From contig NC_080074.1 in NCBI RefSeq assembly GCF_949987535.1, positions 28,727,268 through 28,791,267 on the forward strand: a DNA stretch of 64,000 nt, written 5' to 3'. Position 1 is the stretch's first letter. Every line of letters begins with the position of its first letter. Below are positions 22,244 through 35,073 of the stretch, piece by piece. The position numbers and the translations under genes are program-made. The stretch comes from Balaenoptera acutorostrata (lineage: Eukaryota; Chordata; Mammalia; Artiodactyla; Balaenopteridae). The notes below the pieces were generated by a model. It did not search any database, was not told the DNA's origin, and was given only the letters and a program-made list of their open reading frames with translations.

Positions 22244-22902
22244 TAGTCTCGTCCTATCATCTCATATGCCCTTCACCTCTGCTCTACCAAGAGATCGATC
22301 TAGTATCTCCTTTCCAACCTGGTGGGCCTGGCTATCTGGCATAGCCTGCCCCGAACAAAGTTTCCTGTACCGTGTTATGTCCCCATACCTCACTGGCAAG
22401 ACCCTGCCCCAGCATGTGCATTTTGCTTTTGCAGGTCACTTTTCCCAATGTGGTTATACATTTATGGTTCTCACCACCTAACATAAGACAGACCATCCCT
22501 CAGACATAAACGCTCACAGCACACTGGATATACTGACAATCACCACACAGGTCAAACAACTCTCACTGAAAATGCAAATGCAGGGGAAAATGTGGGAAAT
22601 TGATAAAGACAGATTTCATGGGATTTAATAATATTGGCTTAAAATATATCTTTTTCATTTCTGATCATATCAGAAAATGCTATCATGAATCTTGCTATTT
22701 TGAGCTCTGAGTTTAGGGATCCTTTTTTTATGGAGTAGGGGACTCTCTTCCTGGGTATGCACGGGCTCTTTGACTGAGGTAGAAGAAAACCTACCAAGTT
22801 TGTGAATTTGACATGGTATTTTTCAAAGGATAAGTGTCTGGGAGAGGGCATGCCATCATAATTCATATAAGGAGAGGGAAAAAGGGTTGCATGTGAGAGG
22901 AC

Positions 22903-23134
22903 TTAAATTTATCAAACCCTGACTCTGCCGTGGCTTGACATGTGGCTAACTTTATTTTCTTAATTCCTCTCAACAATCCTGGGAGGTATAAATATTCTGT
23001 ACACACCACCACCACTGCCACCACCAAGACTCAAGGAGCAGCACTTGGTCCAGGCTCCTACAGCTGTTGAGTGGTAGAGCTGGGATTTGAACCCATGTCT
23101 CCCTGAGCTGATTTCACTACACTGTGCAATTTCC
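22903..23134 (-). repeat. MIR SINE fossil with CCA-type microsatellite
   Basis: The reverse MIR end 'gagctgggatttgaaccc' is clear. An 'accaccacc' stretch lies at about 23003-23025. Confidence 0.65.
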
Positions 23135-23139
23135 TAATG

Positions 23140-23470
23140 AGCAGGGCTCTATTTGGGGTCTGTGACAAAGTGACAAAAAGTGACAAAACACACACCCTGT
23201 ACTCAAGAGACTTACAATTTAGGAGACAAACAGATTTAAAAGGTCAATAACCAAATATGCTTGCAAAAAAAAAAAAAGGCTAGGTAGGACCTCAAGAAAG
23301 GTACAGGACCTCAATGGAGCCATTGATTACAGAGGCCTTGAGTGGTGAAAGAGTCCTGGTGAAGGACAGAGATTTGAATGAGGCTTAGAAAGAAAACTGA
23401 GAACTTAGAAATGGAGAGGAGGCTAGCAGCTGTCCAAAAAAGGGGATCATCCTGAGCTAAGAATATACAT
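23140..23470. repeat. Ancient mammalian interspersed repeat (family not named)
   Basis: The motifs 'caccctgtactcaagagac', 'gaggccttgagtgg' and 'gatttgaatgaggcttagaa' match the repeat described at 2800-3130. It contains a run of 12 A and a 'gtgacaaa' triplication at 23162-23186. Confidence 0.5.
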
Positions 23471-23578
23471 GCTGGATTCACGGAATAAGGTGGAAAGTGG
23501 CAGTAGTTTTGTTGTTTCCAGAAGTGAGCATAGAGGAGGAGCTGAGAAATGGCTCTTTGGAAGGTACGTTAGTGCTTT

Positions 23579-23738
23579 GCTCCTCAAAGTGTGGTCTAAG
23601 CACCAATGCCATGACCATCATCTGGGAACATGTTGGAGATGGAGAATCTTGGGCCCTGTGCCAGATCCATTAAATCAGAATCTGCATTTTAACAAGATTC
23701 CATATGTGATTCAGAGGCATATTAAAGTTTGAAAAGGG
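23579..23738 (+). repeat. hAT-type (MER20-like) fossil
   Basis: The segment starts 'ctcctcaaagtgtggtc' and ends 'attaaagtttgaaaagggct', with 'taaatcagaatctgcatttt' between. This is the layout of MER20-class non-autonomous hAT elements. Confidence 0.65.
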
Positions 23739-25709
23739 CTACTTTAGGGAAGTAGATCTACTCTTCTTATTTTCCTTCTCATAGATCCCAAAACAAGAGT
23801 GAAGAGGACAAAAAATTCTCTTTTCTGCCCTTCTGTCCCCTTCTTTTCTTTCTCTTTCTGTAGAAGCCCAGGTGTCTGTTGGTGAACTCAGGGACTTGAA
23901 TGATGCTTCCTTTCTGCTGCTTTGCCTAAAACGTAACGTCCTCTTTCTGTAACTTCTGTGCATCACTCTCTTCCTTTTCACTGGCATTCACTGATCTGTG
24001 AATGTCACACTGAAGAATGTGGAGCAAATGCATTTTGTACACAAATGTCTACAAAATGCAACAACTCAATTGCCTTCCCAGGAGGCAGCCCTGAATAACT
24101 GGCCTATCTGTAAAAGTGGTTGATCTACACATAATAGAATGTTCTGTGTTAGCGTTGCCCCTTTTAAACAGTGGGTTTGAAATGGCGGTGCTTCCCTCAG
24201 CAGGACTGTTTGGAAACAGACCTCAAGAAAAGAGAGGCAGTTTCAAAATGTGGGCCCTGCCTTGTGATTGACCCAATTTGTTTAATTCGGGCTTTTTATT
24301 CCTATTAACTTTTTTGATCCTCTCACTTGGGACCACAACTACCATTTGGGAAGAGTCCAGATTTAGGAGAAGCTTGGAAAAAAGGAACATCGTGTACGTA
24401 AACTGGGGGCACTTCTAGTTTCTGGGATGATACGTAAAGAACTTGGAAGTCTTCAGTTCCGTCTACACAACAAGAACAAAACTGAGCGAACTGGAAGCCA
24501 ACAACTCTTCTTAGATCATTCAGAGCACTGAGGTCACAGGGCAAACCACTGTCCCCGAAACTGGACAGACAGATGGATACAGAGAATTACAGCTTACCAG
24601 GATCAGAAGACTTTTCAGAAACCAATACCAGAGAAGGAAAACCTAAACTATAATTGACAAATTACCAGAGGCTCTGTGTAGACAAGTTTGAGAATTAAAA
24701 CCTCCTAGGAGGACCACACTTCTATGAGTTTACCTCCAGAAGCTCCATCAGGTTCCCACTGTGAGGATGAAGGTGGGGGGGGGGATCCTCTCCTGCTTCC
24801 TGTGGGGGGAGGACAAAAGTAGCCACCTTGAAGTACTCCCAGAGCCCTCCACTCTCCTTAAGAAGACCTACCCTCAAGGAAAACTGTTTTATCAGAGACC
24901 GACCCACTGGAGTTTCACCAAGGGCCTAACTGACTTGGAGAAGGGAAACGTCCAACTCAGAGTCAATGAAAGACTGAGACCTAATCATAGGACTTTAGAA
25001 TGCTTCCCCTGCCCCCATACCTTACCAACCCATCCCTAATACTGCTGAATAATAACAAGAGATTATAGTTAAAAGAACTGCAACCCTCTGACTCTAATTA
25101 AGGACTCTGTAAGAAAACTCAAAGACAACCAGGGTGACTGAAACAAGGACATGAGAGGAAATTTCAGCCTCTGACACCACAGTTACAGCATAGAGTAAAC
25201 ACAGCCTAACTTCCAGCCAGATAAACATAAAACCTTACACCAAATACTTATCTACAATAAGCTGGCGAAAATCTGTAACGAAGGTATTAACATAACCAGA
25301 TGTAGTCTCTGCTCATGTAGCAGAATGTTCTAGATTCTCTGCTTAGAAAGGAAACAAAGGACAGAGAGACGCAGTCATATGGATTTGGAATTTAGGGAGG
25401 AGAGAAAATCACCTTCCTGCCTGCAAGCTCTACCCTCTTTGAACTTGACAGCTGTCATCTAGCCACAGGCGATTATTTACCTGCAGTCCTTGCCATCAGT
25501 GAAATAACTTCAGCTGATATTTTAGAGTTTACAGAATCCGGTGAGTTTATTTGTTGCAAGTCATCAAGATTTCTATGAAAGTTTTATAGTTGATTATAGT
25601 AATGAGTTAGGTAATGCTGAATATTTGCAGTGATAACATTACCTTGACAAATCTTACGTGTTCAAGTGTTTCTCCAGCCTCTTTGTCCAACCTGCTTGCC
25701 AACATGTGG
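23739..25709. other. Unassigned sequence, possible LTR fossil 24540-25400
   Basis: A G10 run lies at 24774-24783. The part 24540-25400 has the A-rich, short-phrase character of an old LTR ('gtagcagaatgttctag', 'aggacagagagacgc'), but I cannot match it to a family. No gene seen. Confidence 0.35.
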
Positions 25710-25880
25710 GTGTCATGGGAAAAAAACAAGGTCCTGAAAACTAAGGACATCTAGCTTCTTGTTCTGATTTTGCCAGACATTTGCTGTATAATCAAGGGGA
25801 AGTCACATGTCCTTGCTGGGGCACAGTTTTCCCATCTGTAAAAGAGGATAATAGTAGCTGGACTATTTCAGCCCTGAAGT
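25710..25880 (+). repeat. MIR SINE fossil
   Basis: Sense motifs: 'aaggggaagtcacatgtcc', 'ttttcccatctgtaaaag', 'aggataatagtagc'. Confidence 0.65.
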
Positions 25881-26940
25881 CAGAATCCAATAAAGTAGTA
25901 AGATGTCATATCAATGCAGTTATTAATGTCTGTAAGCTTGTTAAGTATATATGTACATAACATGGTGGGACCCCCAAAAAATCACTAAGGTTAAACATAA
26001 TTCAGATGCAACTTAAAAGTCAATCCTCAGAAAGTATGGATATTTTTGTAGAAATCATGAGTTTAAGTTTCACTTTATTTTTCTGCTTTCTGCACCGTCT
26101 CCTCATGCAGTTCTCCGTTCCATCTCCTTTTATAACTCTCTCCAGAGCTTTACTTATGTTTTGAAGGTGTTTGGGGAGAAACAGAGTTTTGAAATTTGCA
26201 AGCATCTTTGGGGCATGCTAGTCAGCTTAAATTTGGCTGTATGTGGATTTTCTCTAACAGAAAACCAAATAAAACGCTCTTGACATGGCAAACAAACAGC
26301 CATCCTGAGGGCAATATTTTTAGGAGCTAAGTGTAAATGAATAAAAAAATTCCATGGTGATTTTTTTTCCCCTGAAACATAAAAGAAGCTAAAAAATAAA
26401 CATCTCATCCCAAATGCAATTTGGATCTTATTGAATTGAAAACAGTTGTGCAAAGTATTGGGGCCATTTGAAGACCACATCAGGCAGTTGGATCCCACAT
26501 CTGCCTAAAAATCCTACCGCTTATATGTAACACACAATTACTGGTTCACTGAGCAAGAATAATCATTCCAGTGACCCAGGAGAGGACAAAATTGGAAAAA
26601 CACAGTATTAGTCACCTCTCCCCAGGCCTGCTCATGCAGGGAGACCTGTGAGAGGGAAGAGGATTGGTCCCAGCTGTTCATGTGTTAATGGGAGGTGGTA
26701 GATGTATCTAGGTCTGAGAGCCCCGCATAAGGGCTGGGATCTGGAACTTGAGGTAGATTCCATACGCAACTGACTGACTTGATTAAAATGAAGGAAGTGG
26801 ATCAATGCCAGGACTATTCATGTCTTCAAAATAATGTAGGCTGAAATACAAGTTCAAACAGGGCTATGAACAATGAATCAAGTGTTAAAGTAATCAGTGT
26901 GCCAATGGGTTTGTCCACTACACTGTCTCTTTGGGAGTCA
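25881..26940. other. Unassigned sequence
   Basis: A little over 1 kb without recognisable gene or repeat. A 114-codon minus-strand frame at 26154-26498 has no recognisable motif. Confidence 0.45.
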
Positions 26941-27489
26941 GGAGAGCACAGAGGTTAAGAAAGTGGGTTCTGGGGCTTCCCTGCTTGCGCAGTGGTTAAG
27001 AATCTGCCTGCCAGTGCAGGGGACATGGGTTCGAGCCCTGACCTGGGAAGATCCCACATGCCGCGGAGCAACAAAGCCCGTGCGCCACAACTACTGAGCC
27101 TGCGCTCTAGAGCTCGCGAGCCACAACTACTGAGCCCGCGTGCCACAACTACTGAAGCCCGCGCCCCTAGAGCCCGTGCTCCACAATAAGAGAAGCCACT
27201 GCAATGAGAAGCCTGCGCACCGCAATGAAGAGTAGCCCCGCTCGCCGCAACCAGAGAAAGCCTGTGCGCAGCAACGAAGGCCCAAAGCAGCCAAAAATAA
27301 AAATAAATAAATTTATTTAAAAAAAAAAAAAGAAAGAAAGTGGGTTCTGGAGTCAGATGGTAAATTCCTAAGCCTCCCCTCCTCCATGTTCTTGTCTGTA
27401 AAAGAGTGATCATGATAATGATAGTACCCAACTCACTGGGTTCTTGTAAACATTAAAAGAGAAAACTCTAAGCAAAGTGAAGCACCTGG
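26941..27489 (+). repeat. MIR SINE fossil split by a CHR SINE
   Basis: The 5' part (26941-26973, 'agcacagaggttaagaaag') and the 3' part (27334-27489, 'ggagtcagatggtaaattc' onward) join into one MIR once the CHR insertion and one 17-bp duplication are removed. Confidence 0.85.
26974..27333 (+). mobile_element. CHR SINE, long internal-repeat form
   Basis: The B box at 27028-27038 is intact and the A box region reads 'ttgcgcagtgg'. Three internal 'ccacaactactga' units are present. Target duplications aagaaagtgggttctgg lie at 26957-26973 and 27334-27350. The minus-strand 158-codon frame at 26955-27431 is a SINE artefact. Confidence 0.95.
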
Positions 27490-27691
27490 ACTTGTGTCCT
27501 ACCCATGGTAGTTATTGTTGCACATTCCACTCTCTTTCTCTGTTCTGTCCCAACACTTCCCAGGTGCCCTTCTTCCCTCTTTGCAACCTAATCTGGCCTT
27601 AGGATGCTATCTAATAGCCTATGTTCTAAGCATATCCCAACTAAGGCCCCTTCATACCCTCCTCCAGTTCAACTTTATGAAGACTTTGTTG

Positions 27692-27846
27692 GACCAGCAT
27701 TTTTCAACTCTAATGTGCATATGGATTCTTGGGGAATCTAGATAAAATGAAGATCCTTATTCAGTAGATTTGAGTGTATCCCTGGGACAGTCTGCCTTTC
27801 TAACAGGCTCAGATGCTTCGGGTCTATGGGCCACACTTTGAGTAGC
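27692..27846 (-). repeat. hAT-type (MER5/MER20-like) fossil
   Basis: The plus strand reads 'agcatttttcaactctaatg', 'ttcagtagatttgagtg', 'gccacactttgagtagca', the reverse of the MER20-type layout. Confidence 0.55.
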
Positions 27847-28303
27847 AAGTCACTAAGTATCCAAATTAACCAGCGTTTTCTTTTTCTGGGCCACTTGAAT
27901 GACTGAGGTCTTCAGTCAGATACTAATTGTCTATAACCTACAAGCACTCTATCCTCATTCAGTTATGGAATCCAGTTGTCAGATAGATTCCTCACATGAC
28001 TGCATTTCTCTGTATGCAAAATTTAAAATTAATTACATTAATTCAAACTAAGGTGTTTGTGAGGAATGACACCTTAATGTGTGGCCTAACCAGCGAGTAA
28101 TTTTACATCTAAAGAAGCTTTGTCCAAGGATAAAATGTGGGACTAGTAATTTTAGATGGATATATGTAGGGGAAAAGATACTTTGTTAGCAGTCCTGAAA
28201 TTACGAGACAGGTATTTACAATGTCAAGCCATCCAGTAGTGGTTGGGAAAAATGAATCGTGAACACAGGCAAATATTTTTTTCCTGTAAATATTTCCACT
28301 ATT

Positions 28304-28755
28304 TGAGGGGAATAGTGTCCCCCCACATTCGTGTCCACCCGGGACCTTGTTTAGAAATAGGGTCTATGCAGATGTACGTAATTAAAATGAGTCCATACTG
28401 GATTAAGATGGGCCCTAATCCAATCCTTGGATTGTGTCACTTTATAAGAAGTGACACAGAGGGGCAGACACAGAGAAGAGTCGATGATGATAAAACACAC
28501 AGGGAGAACGCCATGTGACAATGGAGGCAGAGATTGGAGTTGAGCTGCCATAAGCCAAAGAATGCCAACGGTTACCAGAAGCTGAGAAAGAGGCAGGGAA
28601 CAGATTCTTCCCCTGAGACCACAAGAAGGAACCAACCCTCAGACACCTGCATTTTGGACTTCTGGCCTCCTGAGTTGTGGGAGAATAAACTTCTGTCATT
28701 TAAGCCATCCCATTTGCAGTAATTTGTTACATCAGCCGTAGGAAATGATTATACC
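28304..28755 (+). repeat. ERVL-MaLR (MLT1-like) solo LTR
   Basis: LTR landmarks appear in order: start 'tgaggggaatagtgtccccc', 'gggccctaatccaatcc', 'cacttataagaag'-like 'ctttataagaagtgac', 'gccatgtgacaatgg', 'ttttggacttctggcctcc', then 'gaataaacttctgtcattt' and 'aagccatcccatttgcagt'. The last two are the polyadenylation region of MLT1 LTRs. No internal retroviral genes are attached. It is an old copy. Confidence 0.8.
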
Positions 28756-30493
28756 ATCTATGAAGGGACAAGTTCATCCCAGGTGCCAGCTGAACCCTTG
28801 GTGTTCAGTGTTCAAAAGGCTTCTGCCCTTTTTGGTCTCTGGCAGCTGAGCTGGCAATGTAGAATTAGGTGCATATATAGGGATACTCCCAAGGTGGATG
28901 TCCTAGTCTTCTTTGCTCTCTTAGGTCACTAGTAACAGGGGGAGAAGGGGCAACCTCTTTCTCTCTGGTTTGAGGACTGATACCTTTAAAGTAAAGACAA
29001 TTGAGTGCTCCTAAAAGAGAATTCAACCAATCACTCAGTTTTCACATCTGGCCAAATTGTCCGAACACAAACGCCTCCATGTGGCTAAGTATATGGTAAG
29101 GCAGGTAACAAAGGAGAGCCAATGATGGAGGAGGCACTGAGTGAAGCCTCCTGGGGATGATACCCTTGGACACGAGCTAACGAAGGGTGATGAGAGATGT
29201 CCAGGAGGCGAGGGAGGATGCAGTGAATGAACAGGATGGAAGTGGTCCAATCCGTCACATATGCAGGCACTTTGGCTTTGTGCTTCTTGTCTCTGCCTGG
29301 ATACCGACGCTTGGCTCCTAGGCTTTCACAACCTCAGACAACTTGGAAAATCTGCTTTGACCAGTAAGGAGCCTGAGATCCACATTTATCTCAGGAAAAC
29401 ATATTCAGTTAAGGAAAACATACTCCCTACCCATGATAATTCTATATTCAGTAACACTGGTTAAACATAGGCCTTCTGCCAAAAAGAATCTTCAGACTGT
29501 TTAAACAGAATGAGGAAAATGCCTAAAATTATTCTTTTCCCATTTCCAGCCCAGTGTATTCATATCTTCTTTATTCTACTGCATGGTTTAACGCAGAACA
29601 ATGCATTCAGAAAGCACCTTTCATCTACAGACATTAAAATATCCTACTGAGGTGCTCTAAACACACTTCTAATCTGCTGAGGTTGGATGAAAATTACATC
29701 ACCAAGTGCGTGAGGGGATTGCCAAGGTGAATATGTGCATCTGAGGAAGTTCAAGTCCCATCCTCTGTCTAGAGTGGATGGTAGCACCAGATTTCGAGTT
29801 GAAAGGACTTTCTGAGTTCAAGATCTGCCAGTTACTAGGAACCTGAGAACATTTCTTCAAAGCCTCTGAGGCTCAGTTTATTATACATAAAGAATTGACT
29901 ACTGAGTTTGCAGAGAAGACCTTATAGCAGATTTATGTCATAATAGATCGGCTAACCAATAAACCACTCACACTCATTGTCTGAGTGCACAGGTGATGAA
30001 GAAAGAACTTCACTTTGAGCAGCTTCATCATTTTCATCATTTATGAAACCATCCTCCTTTCTGCCGGAAGTTCCTCTTTCTCTGATTTTTTATGTGGCCT
30101 CAACTGTATTTACAATGGCACCAGCCCACCTCACTTTTTTTTTTTACCGAATATGGGCTGACCCACAATATACTTTATATCTTTCGTCTGGATTTAGTGC
30201 TGTATCTCCAGAGTCCTCTGCCCACCTTTTCCTCTAACCCTTTAGACAATCAGGAAACTTAATGAGTATTAGTTCTAGAAGCTTCTGGTGTTGCTGGGGT
30301 ATGGAGTGCAGCCTCAGCCTTCCTTGGTAATTCAGATTCACCTGCCTCAACCATCATCATGTAGAACAACGAAAACCAACAGAATATTTTGATTGTTATA
30401 CACACAAAATGAGATATTATATTTAAAAATCCATTTTAAATTCTAAAGCTCTCTAGAAGTGTATTAAAAATTAAATGCTTTTTTTCATTCAAT
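28756..30493. other. Mostly unassigned sequence with one weak MIR
   Basis: A sense MIR-like piece lies at 29785-29900 ('cctctgaggctcagttta'). The rest shows no recognisable gene or repeat. Confidence 0.45.
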
Positions 30494-30503
30494 AAGAAAT
30501 TTT

Positions 30504-30850
30504 GGGGACTTCCCTGGTGGCGCAGTGGTTAAGAATCCACCTGCCAATGCAGGGGACACGGGTTCGAGCCCTGGTCCGGGAAGATCCCACATGCCACGGA
30601 GCAAATAAGTCCATGTGCCACAGCTACTGAGCCTGCGCTCTAGAGCCCGCGAGCCACAACTACTGAGCCTGTGTGCCTGCAACCTGTGCTCCGCAACAAG
30701 GGAAGCCACCGCAATGAGAAGCCCGCACACCACAACAAAGAGTAGCCCTTGCTCGCTGCAACTAGAGAAAGCCTGCCCACAGCAATGAAGACCCAACGCA
30801 GGCAAAATAAATAAATTAATTAATTAATTAATTTTTAAAAATTAAAAAAA
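30504..30850 (+). mobile_element. CHR SINE, long internal-repeat form
   Basis: A box 30518-30528 and B box 30561-30571 are intact. The tail is an 'aattaatt' and A-rich stretch. Target duplications aagaaatttt lie at 30494-30503 and 30851-30860. Confidence 0.95.
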
Positions 30851-30954
30851 AAGAAATTTTTGAGCAAGGGAACCTCACTGGGTTCTCCTGTGTCATACTT
30901 TTCAACTGTCTAGGCTCATTTCTGGCCTTTCAGATATATAGAAGGCTGTTTCTT

Positions 30955-31929
30955 GAGGGTACTGAGGATGTGTATATTTATTCCTTTAACAAATATTTTC
31001 TGGGCACCTATTAAATAATTAGTACTTTTCTAAGCACTGGGTGTGGCATAGAGAGAAACAAGTAAGCCAGAGTCCCTGCCCTCATGAAACCTGTATTCTA
31101 GCAGTGGAGACCAATGTTAAGTAAACAAACTAACAATCATTCCAAATAGATTTCATATGATGAAGAAGATGAACAAAAACAACAAGGAAAGAGCAACTTT
31201 AGATGGTCCATCTGAGACGGCGTCTCTGAAGAGGGATATTTAAGCTAAGGTCAAAGGACAAGAAAGAGACCTATATGAGTGAGTCCCAAGGGCAAGAATG
31301 TTCTAGAGAGAGAGATTTGCCTGTGGCGTGAAATAACAGCTGAACAGAGAGATGTGCAGCTGCAGTGAGGTGAGCTGGGGAAAGAAGCTCTTGCGGAGGT
31401 TAGAGAGGAGGCAAGGGCCAGATCCTACAGGACCCTGCAGGGGCCATGTGTCTGGGTTTTATTTCAAAGCTGATAGCAAGCCATTAAAGAAAATTAAGCA
31501 CAAGTGTGATATAATTTGGTTTATATGTCAGTAAGATCACTCAGAGTTCTGTGAAGAAAATGAGCTGGAGGGGGAGAAGAATAAAAACAGGGAAATGGTT
31601 AAGGAACTGTTGCGGTGCTCCAGGCAAAAGGTGCTGTTGGCCTGTGTTTTTTTTAATATGGAAAGATTTTTATTGGGGGAACCTCCTATGAAAGGTAATT
31701 GGGAGGGAGCCGGGAAGGGCTGGAAGAGCTATCAGAGCACCATCCAAGTCTGACCTGAGTAATGGGTAGAGGGAAGAAGGTTGGTACCATGTTGGCCTGT
31801 ATTGACCTGGCAGCAGAAGAAAATGGAGAAAAACAGATACAATTGAAAAATTTTGGAGTTGAGCTGAACAGGACTTACTAAAGGATTAGATGGTGGTGGA
31901 AGTGGGGATGAAAAGAGGGAAGAATTAGG
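30955..31929. repeat. Ancient mammalian interspersed repeat, interrupted by a retrocopy
   Basis: Family landmarks: 'ctgggcacctattaaat', 'gtccctgccctcatgaaacc', 'aagagggatatttaagct', 'gccagatcctacaggaccc', 'tgatagcaagccattaaag', and after the insertion 'gacctggcagcagaagaaaa'. The insertion at 31646-31789 cleanly splits it. Confidence 0.65.
31646..31789 (-). pseudogene. Truncated retrocopy of an unidentified transcript 3' end
   Basis: This 144-bp insert begins on the plus strand with a short T run (31647-31654) and, just beyond it, 'gatttttattgggg'. On the minus strand that is an AATAAA signal followed about 15 nt later by a poly(A) tail. The 11-bp duplication tgttggcctgt at 31635-31645 and 31790-31800 brackets it. 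The ancient repeat on both sides becomes continuous when the insert is removed. The source gene was not recognised. It carries no coding potential and looks like a 3' UTR end copied by L1 machinery. Confidence 0.75.
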
Positions 31930-32000
31930 ACTTGTCTATTTCTGTTTCCCAGCCCTTAGCACAATGCCTAACACATAGTAGATGCTCAATAAACATATTC
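31930..32000 (+). repeat. L2-like 3' end
   Basis: Contains 'cccagcccttagcacaatgc' followed by 'acacatagtagatgctcaat', the typical L2/MIR terminal sequence. Confidence 0.5.
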
Positions 32001-33589
32001 AGGATTTGATTTTCTCCCCAGAAAAGCAAGATCTCTCAAACTGATGATCAGGGAAAGAACAGAGGAGTATAGAAAATCAATCAGTCAATCAATCAATAAA
32101 TAAAGTGAGAATCTAGAGGATGAATAAAGGAGGAAAACAGAGACAAAGATTTCCTTTCGGTGAAGCTGGGTAATGACATTACTGTCAGTGGATCAAGCTT
32201 AGCTTAAAATCTTCTGTCTCTTCCTCCAGGTAGCTTTCCAGTAAATGTCAAAAGACGTCCCAGGGCAGCAGAGGCAGAATCGAATATTGCGTGGTGAATA
32301 AAGGATGAGGCTGTATATAGAAAAGACATTTTTTAAGTTATCTTGTGATTTAGGAAATAATTTTTCATCATTTCCTTGGTTGACTTTGAAGAGAGAGCTT
32401 AAGAATAAAGAAAAGACCATGAAGCATATAGTCTGAGAATGACTGAACCAAGCAATTCTGTCTTGGTACATCGATTTGGATATTACAGAGGCGTTTGTTA
32501 GCACTCTGTTTTAGCATTAATATCGGATACATGCACAGACACGTTCCTTTTCAACAAGACCACTGAAAAAACCCTGAGATAGACAACATAATCCTTGCAA
32601 AGATTTTAAATAGGAAGCACAAATATTCCCACACTTCAAACTGGCAAGGTTAGAAAAAAATAGATGAGGGTCATACATATTAAATACCAATGTAAGTGAT
32701 TGCAGACATGCATACTTTAATTGGCACCCATGGTTTAATTCAGGACATTTTAGAAATTCTAACAATCTTAGAAAGGAGCTTCAGACATCTATTATTTGTC
32801 CTCAGTCTTTCTTCCAAGATTCAATTTATGGACCATTTTTAAAAATCCTGCTGGTTCCTCATATAGTGCCTTCTAAATTCCCTCTAAGTGAACTTCAAAA
32901 TAAGTGCACTTGCCTTTATGCTAATGCCATTTGGAGTCTAAAATAGTGTTCACGACTTTAGCCCTGCTCTTCCTACTCTGACTGTGGTGCTTAGTCTCCC
33001 GGTTGTGATTGATGCTCTGGGAATGGGCCACATCACACACATCGCAATTCTACTCGAACAGTTATGCTCAAGGGTTCTGTTTATTCTCTGTCTCTAACTA
33101 TAGCTCCTTCTCCATCCTTTCAGCCAAATGTTATCTGAAATATTGATAGCTTTGAAAAAAAGTATGTTTATTAAGGAAGGGGTGGCCCAGCCATTGCAGG
33201 GATAAAAGGAAATAATAATGGCTTTTAAAGGGAAAGAAAGAATACTTCTTAAGCACTGGGAAGTAGCATCAATAAACACTGACTTAGAGGCTAAAAGGTC
33301 TTTGGAAGGGTCCCTCACATTAGGTGTCTAACTTCCTGTTCTCTTTATGCTATGGTCAGCTCTGAAACTAGGATCTTCTCCAGAGGTGCATTGAGCTCAT
33401 AGATAGGCACAGTGTGGGAACAGTTTCCTCGGTGGGATACATAAAAGGCCACCCACATTGACTTGTGGCAAGATTTGTAAAAATGCACTGGGCATTCTTT
33501 CTTCACTTGGCAACTGCTCTCTTCCCCAGCCTGGAGTGATAGGACCGAAGATTTTATAAAATCCGTATAATTGATGGGCAGTCAATAGC
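32001..33589. other. Unassigned sequence
   Basis: An 'aatc' microsatellite lies at 32077-32105. No gene or other repeat was recognised in this 1.6 kb. Confidence 0.5.
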
Positions 33590-33830
33590 AGATATTTCAT
33601 TTCTTTGTAAAGTCTTTTCTGACTCCCTCCTTCCTCCTCAGGTGGAATTGATGACTCCTTCCTTTGGATCATTTGGTACCTGTGCTTATTCCTCTACCCT
33701 CCTACACACAATACCTTACTGCACTTAATCATGTACTGTGTTGTCTCTTTTCCCCACTAGTCTCCTTGGCAGAAGGGACTGAGCTTTATTTGTATTTTTA
33801 TCCCCAAATGCAAGATGTAGGTGCTATATC
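33590..33830 (+). repeat. L2 LINE 3' fragment
   Basis: Landmarks 'cttttctgactccctcc', 'gtacctgtgcttattcc', 'ctccttggcagaagggac' follow the L2 3' UTR order. Confidence 0.65.
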
Positions 33831-35073
33831 AGTGTCCCACCCAGATGAAAGGATCAAGAATGATTCTCCACTGTATTACACCCTGTGAAATCCTGCTCCC
33901 TCGGGGCCCTGTAAAGTAAGGATTCACAAAGTAGAAAGGGACAAACACATCCATCTTCCCTGTTCCAGATCATCAAGAGTGTGGAAGGTTTTATGGGGCC
34001 GCATATAACATACAACACTTTTATTTATCCCTCGTTGTCCTAGTGGTGAAGCAAAAAGGAGAAATGTAGGTGGTCCCGACCCCTCTATGCTGAGTTTGGG
34101 GAAATCTGCTTCTGGCTTGAGAGAACCACTGTTGAAATTCCATAAGGTCAGCCCACCTCAAGGCCCTGTGGAAGTGACTGCTCATTTCCTTATTGTTATT
34201 ATCAGCTAACACCTTATCTTAGCAGAGGTGGGTGCTCTGCAGCTACAGAGGAGCTCGTGGCTTTCATTTATCTTAAACGAACTTTCTTGAGTTCAGCCAA
34301 TACTGTTGATGAATTTTAAGCAGCAAACTCAGAAACCCAGAAGTCAGTGCCGTCATTTCAAAAGAACAACCTTAGTCAATTTAACTCATTACCCCTGAAT
34401 AGTCAATCCCTGAAAATACAGCCTTTAAACCTTCACTTCAAAATAACTTATTGGATTACCAGGGCTACTAATATAATCATCTGATCTAATCAGCATTACG
34501 GTCTCTGGTCAGGAGCAAAGTAACCTTTTAAAAGTGAATTTTCTGGTATCACTGGAGATGATGCCCAATACATGTTTGGTGAATGAATGAATGAACCAAT
34601 GAGTGACATCTAAGCTCATTTTCCCCTCTTTCATTCAGTACTCTGCAGAATCACTTCTCTTGGCATCATGTGCTATGTACTCAGCATCACAATCTGATTT
34701 TAGTTCCAGAAGACGGTAAGTGTAAAGAAGAAACTTGGCTGCTGGTATCATAAAACGTGCGTTCTAAAAGTTTTAGATGACTCCCAGAAGGTGACTTTTT
34801 GAAGTTACTATTTTTTTTATCAACAGAAGAGTTGAAGAAGTTTTTCAGCCCTTCAAAAGAGTAAGGGTTGATAGGTTTATAGTACCTGTCCCATAGGAAT
34901 ATCAAAGTATTATACATTTGAAGAAAGTTGCAACACCAACTAATTTTTAAAATACTGTATATCTTTCTCCATGATTTCAGAAGATGGCATTATGAGAAAC
35001 CTCTGAATGATTCCCAAACAGATCACTTCACTCATGGTACCATCTGCATCTTTTGTCACTCATGTAATTAATT
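33831..35073. other. Unassigned sequence
   Basis: No gene or named repeat recognised. A short 'gaatgaatgaatga' run lies at about 34581-34594. Confidence 0.5.

Noticed and set aside
24540..25400. Endogenous retrovirus LTR
   Set aside because: Composition and phrases are suggestive only; I could not match it to a family, so it is left as unassigned.
26955..27431. 158-codon minus-strand open frame
   Set aside because: It is the reverse reading of a CHR SINE; similar frames appear at the other five copies.
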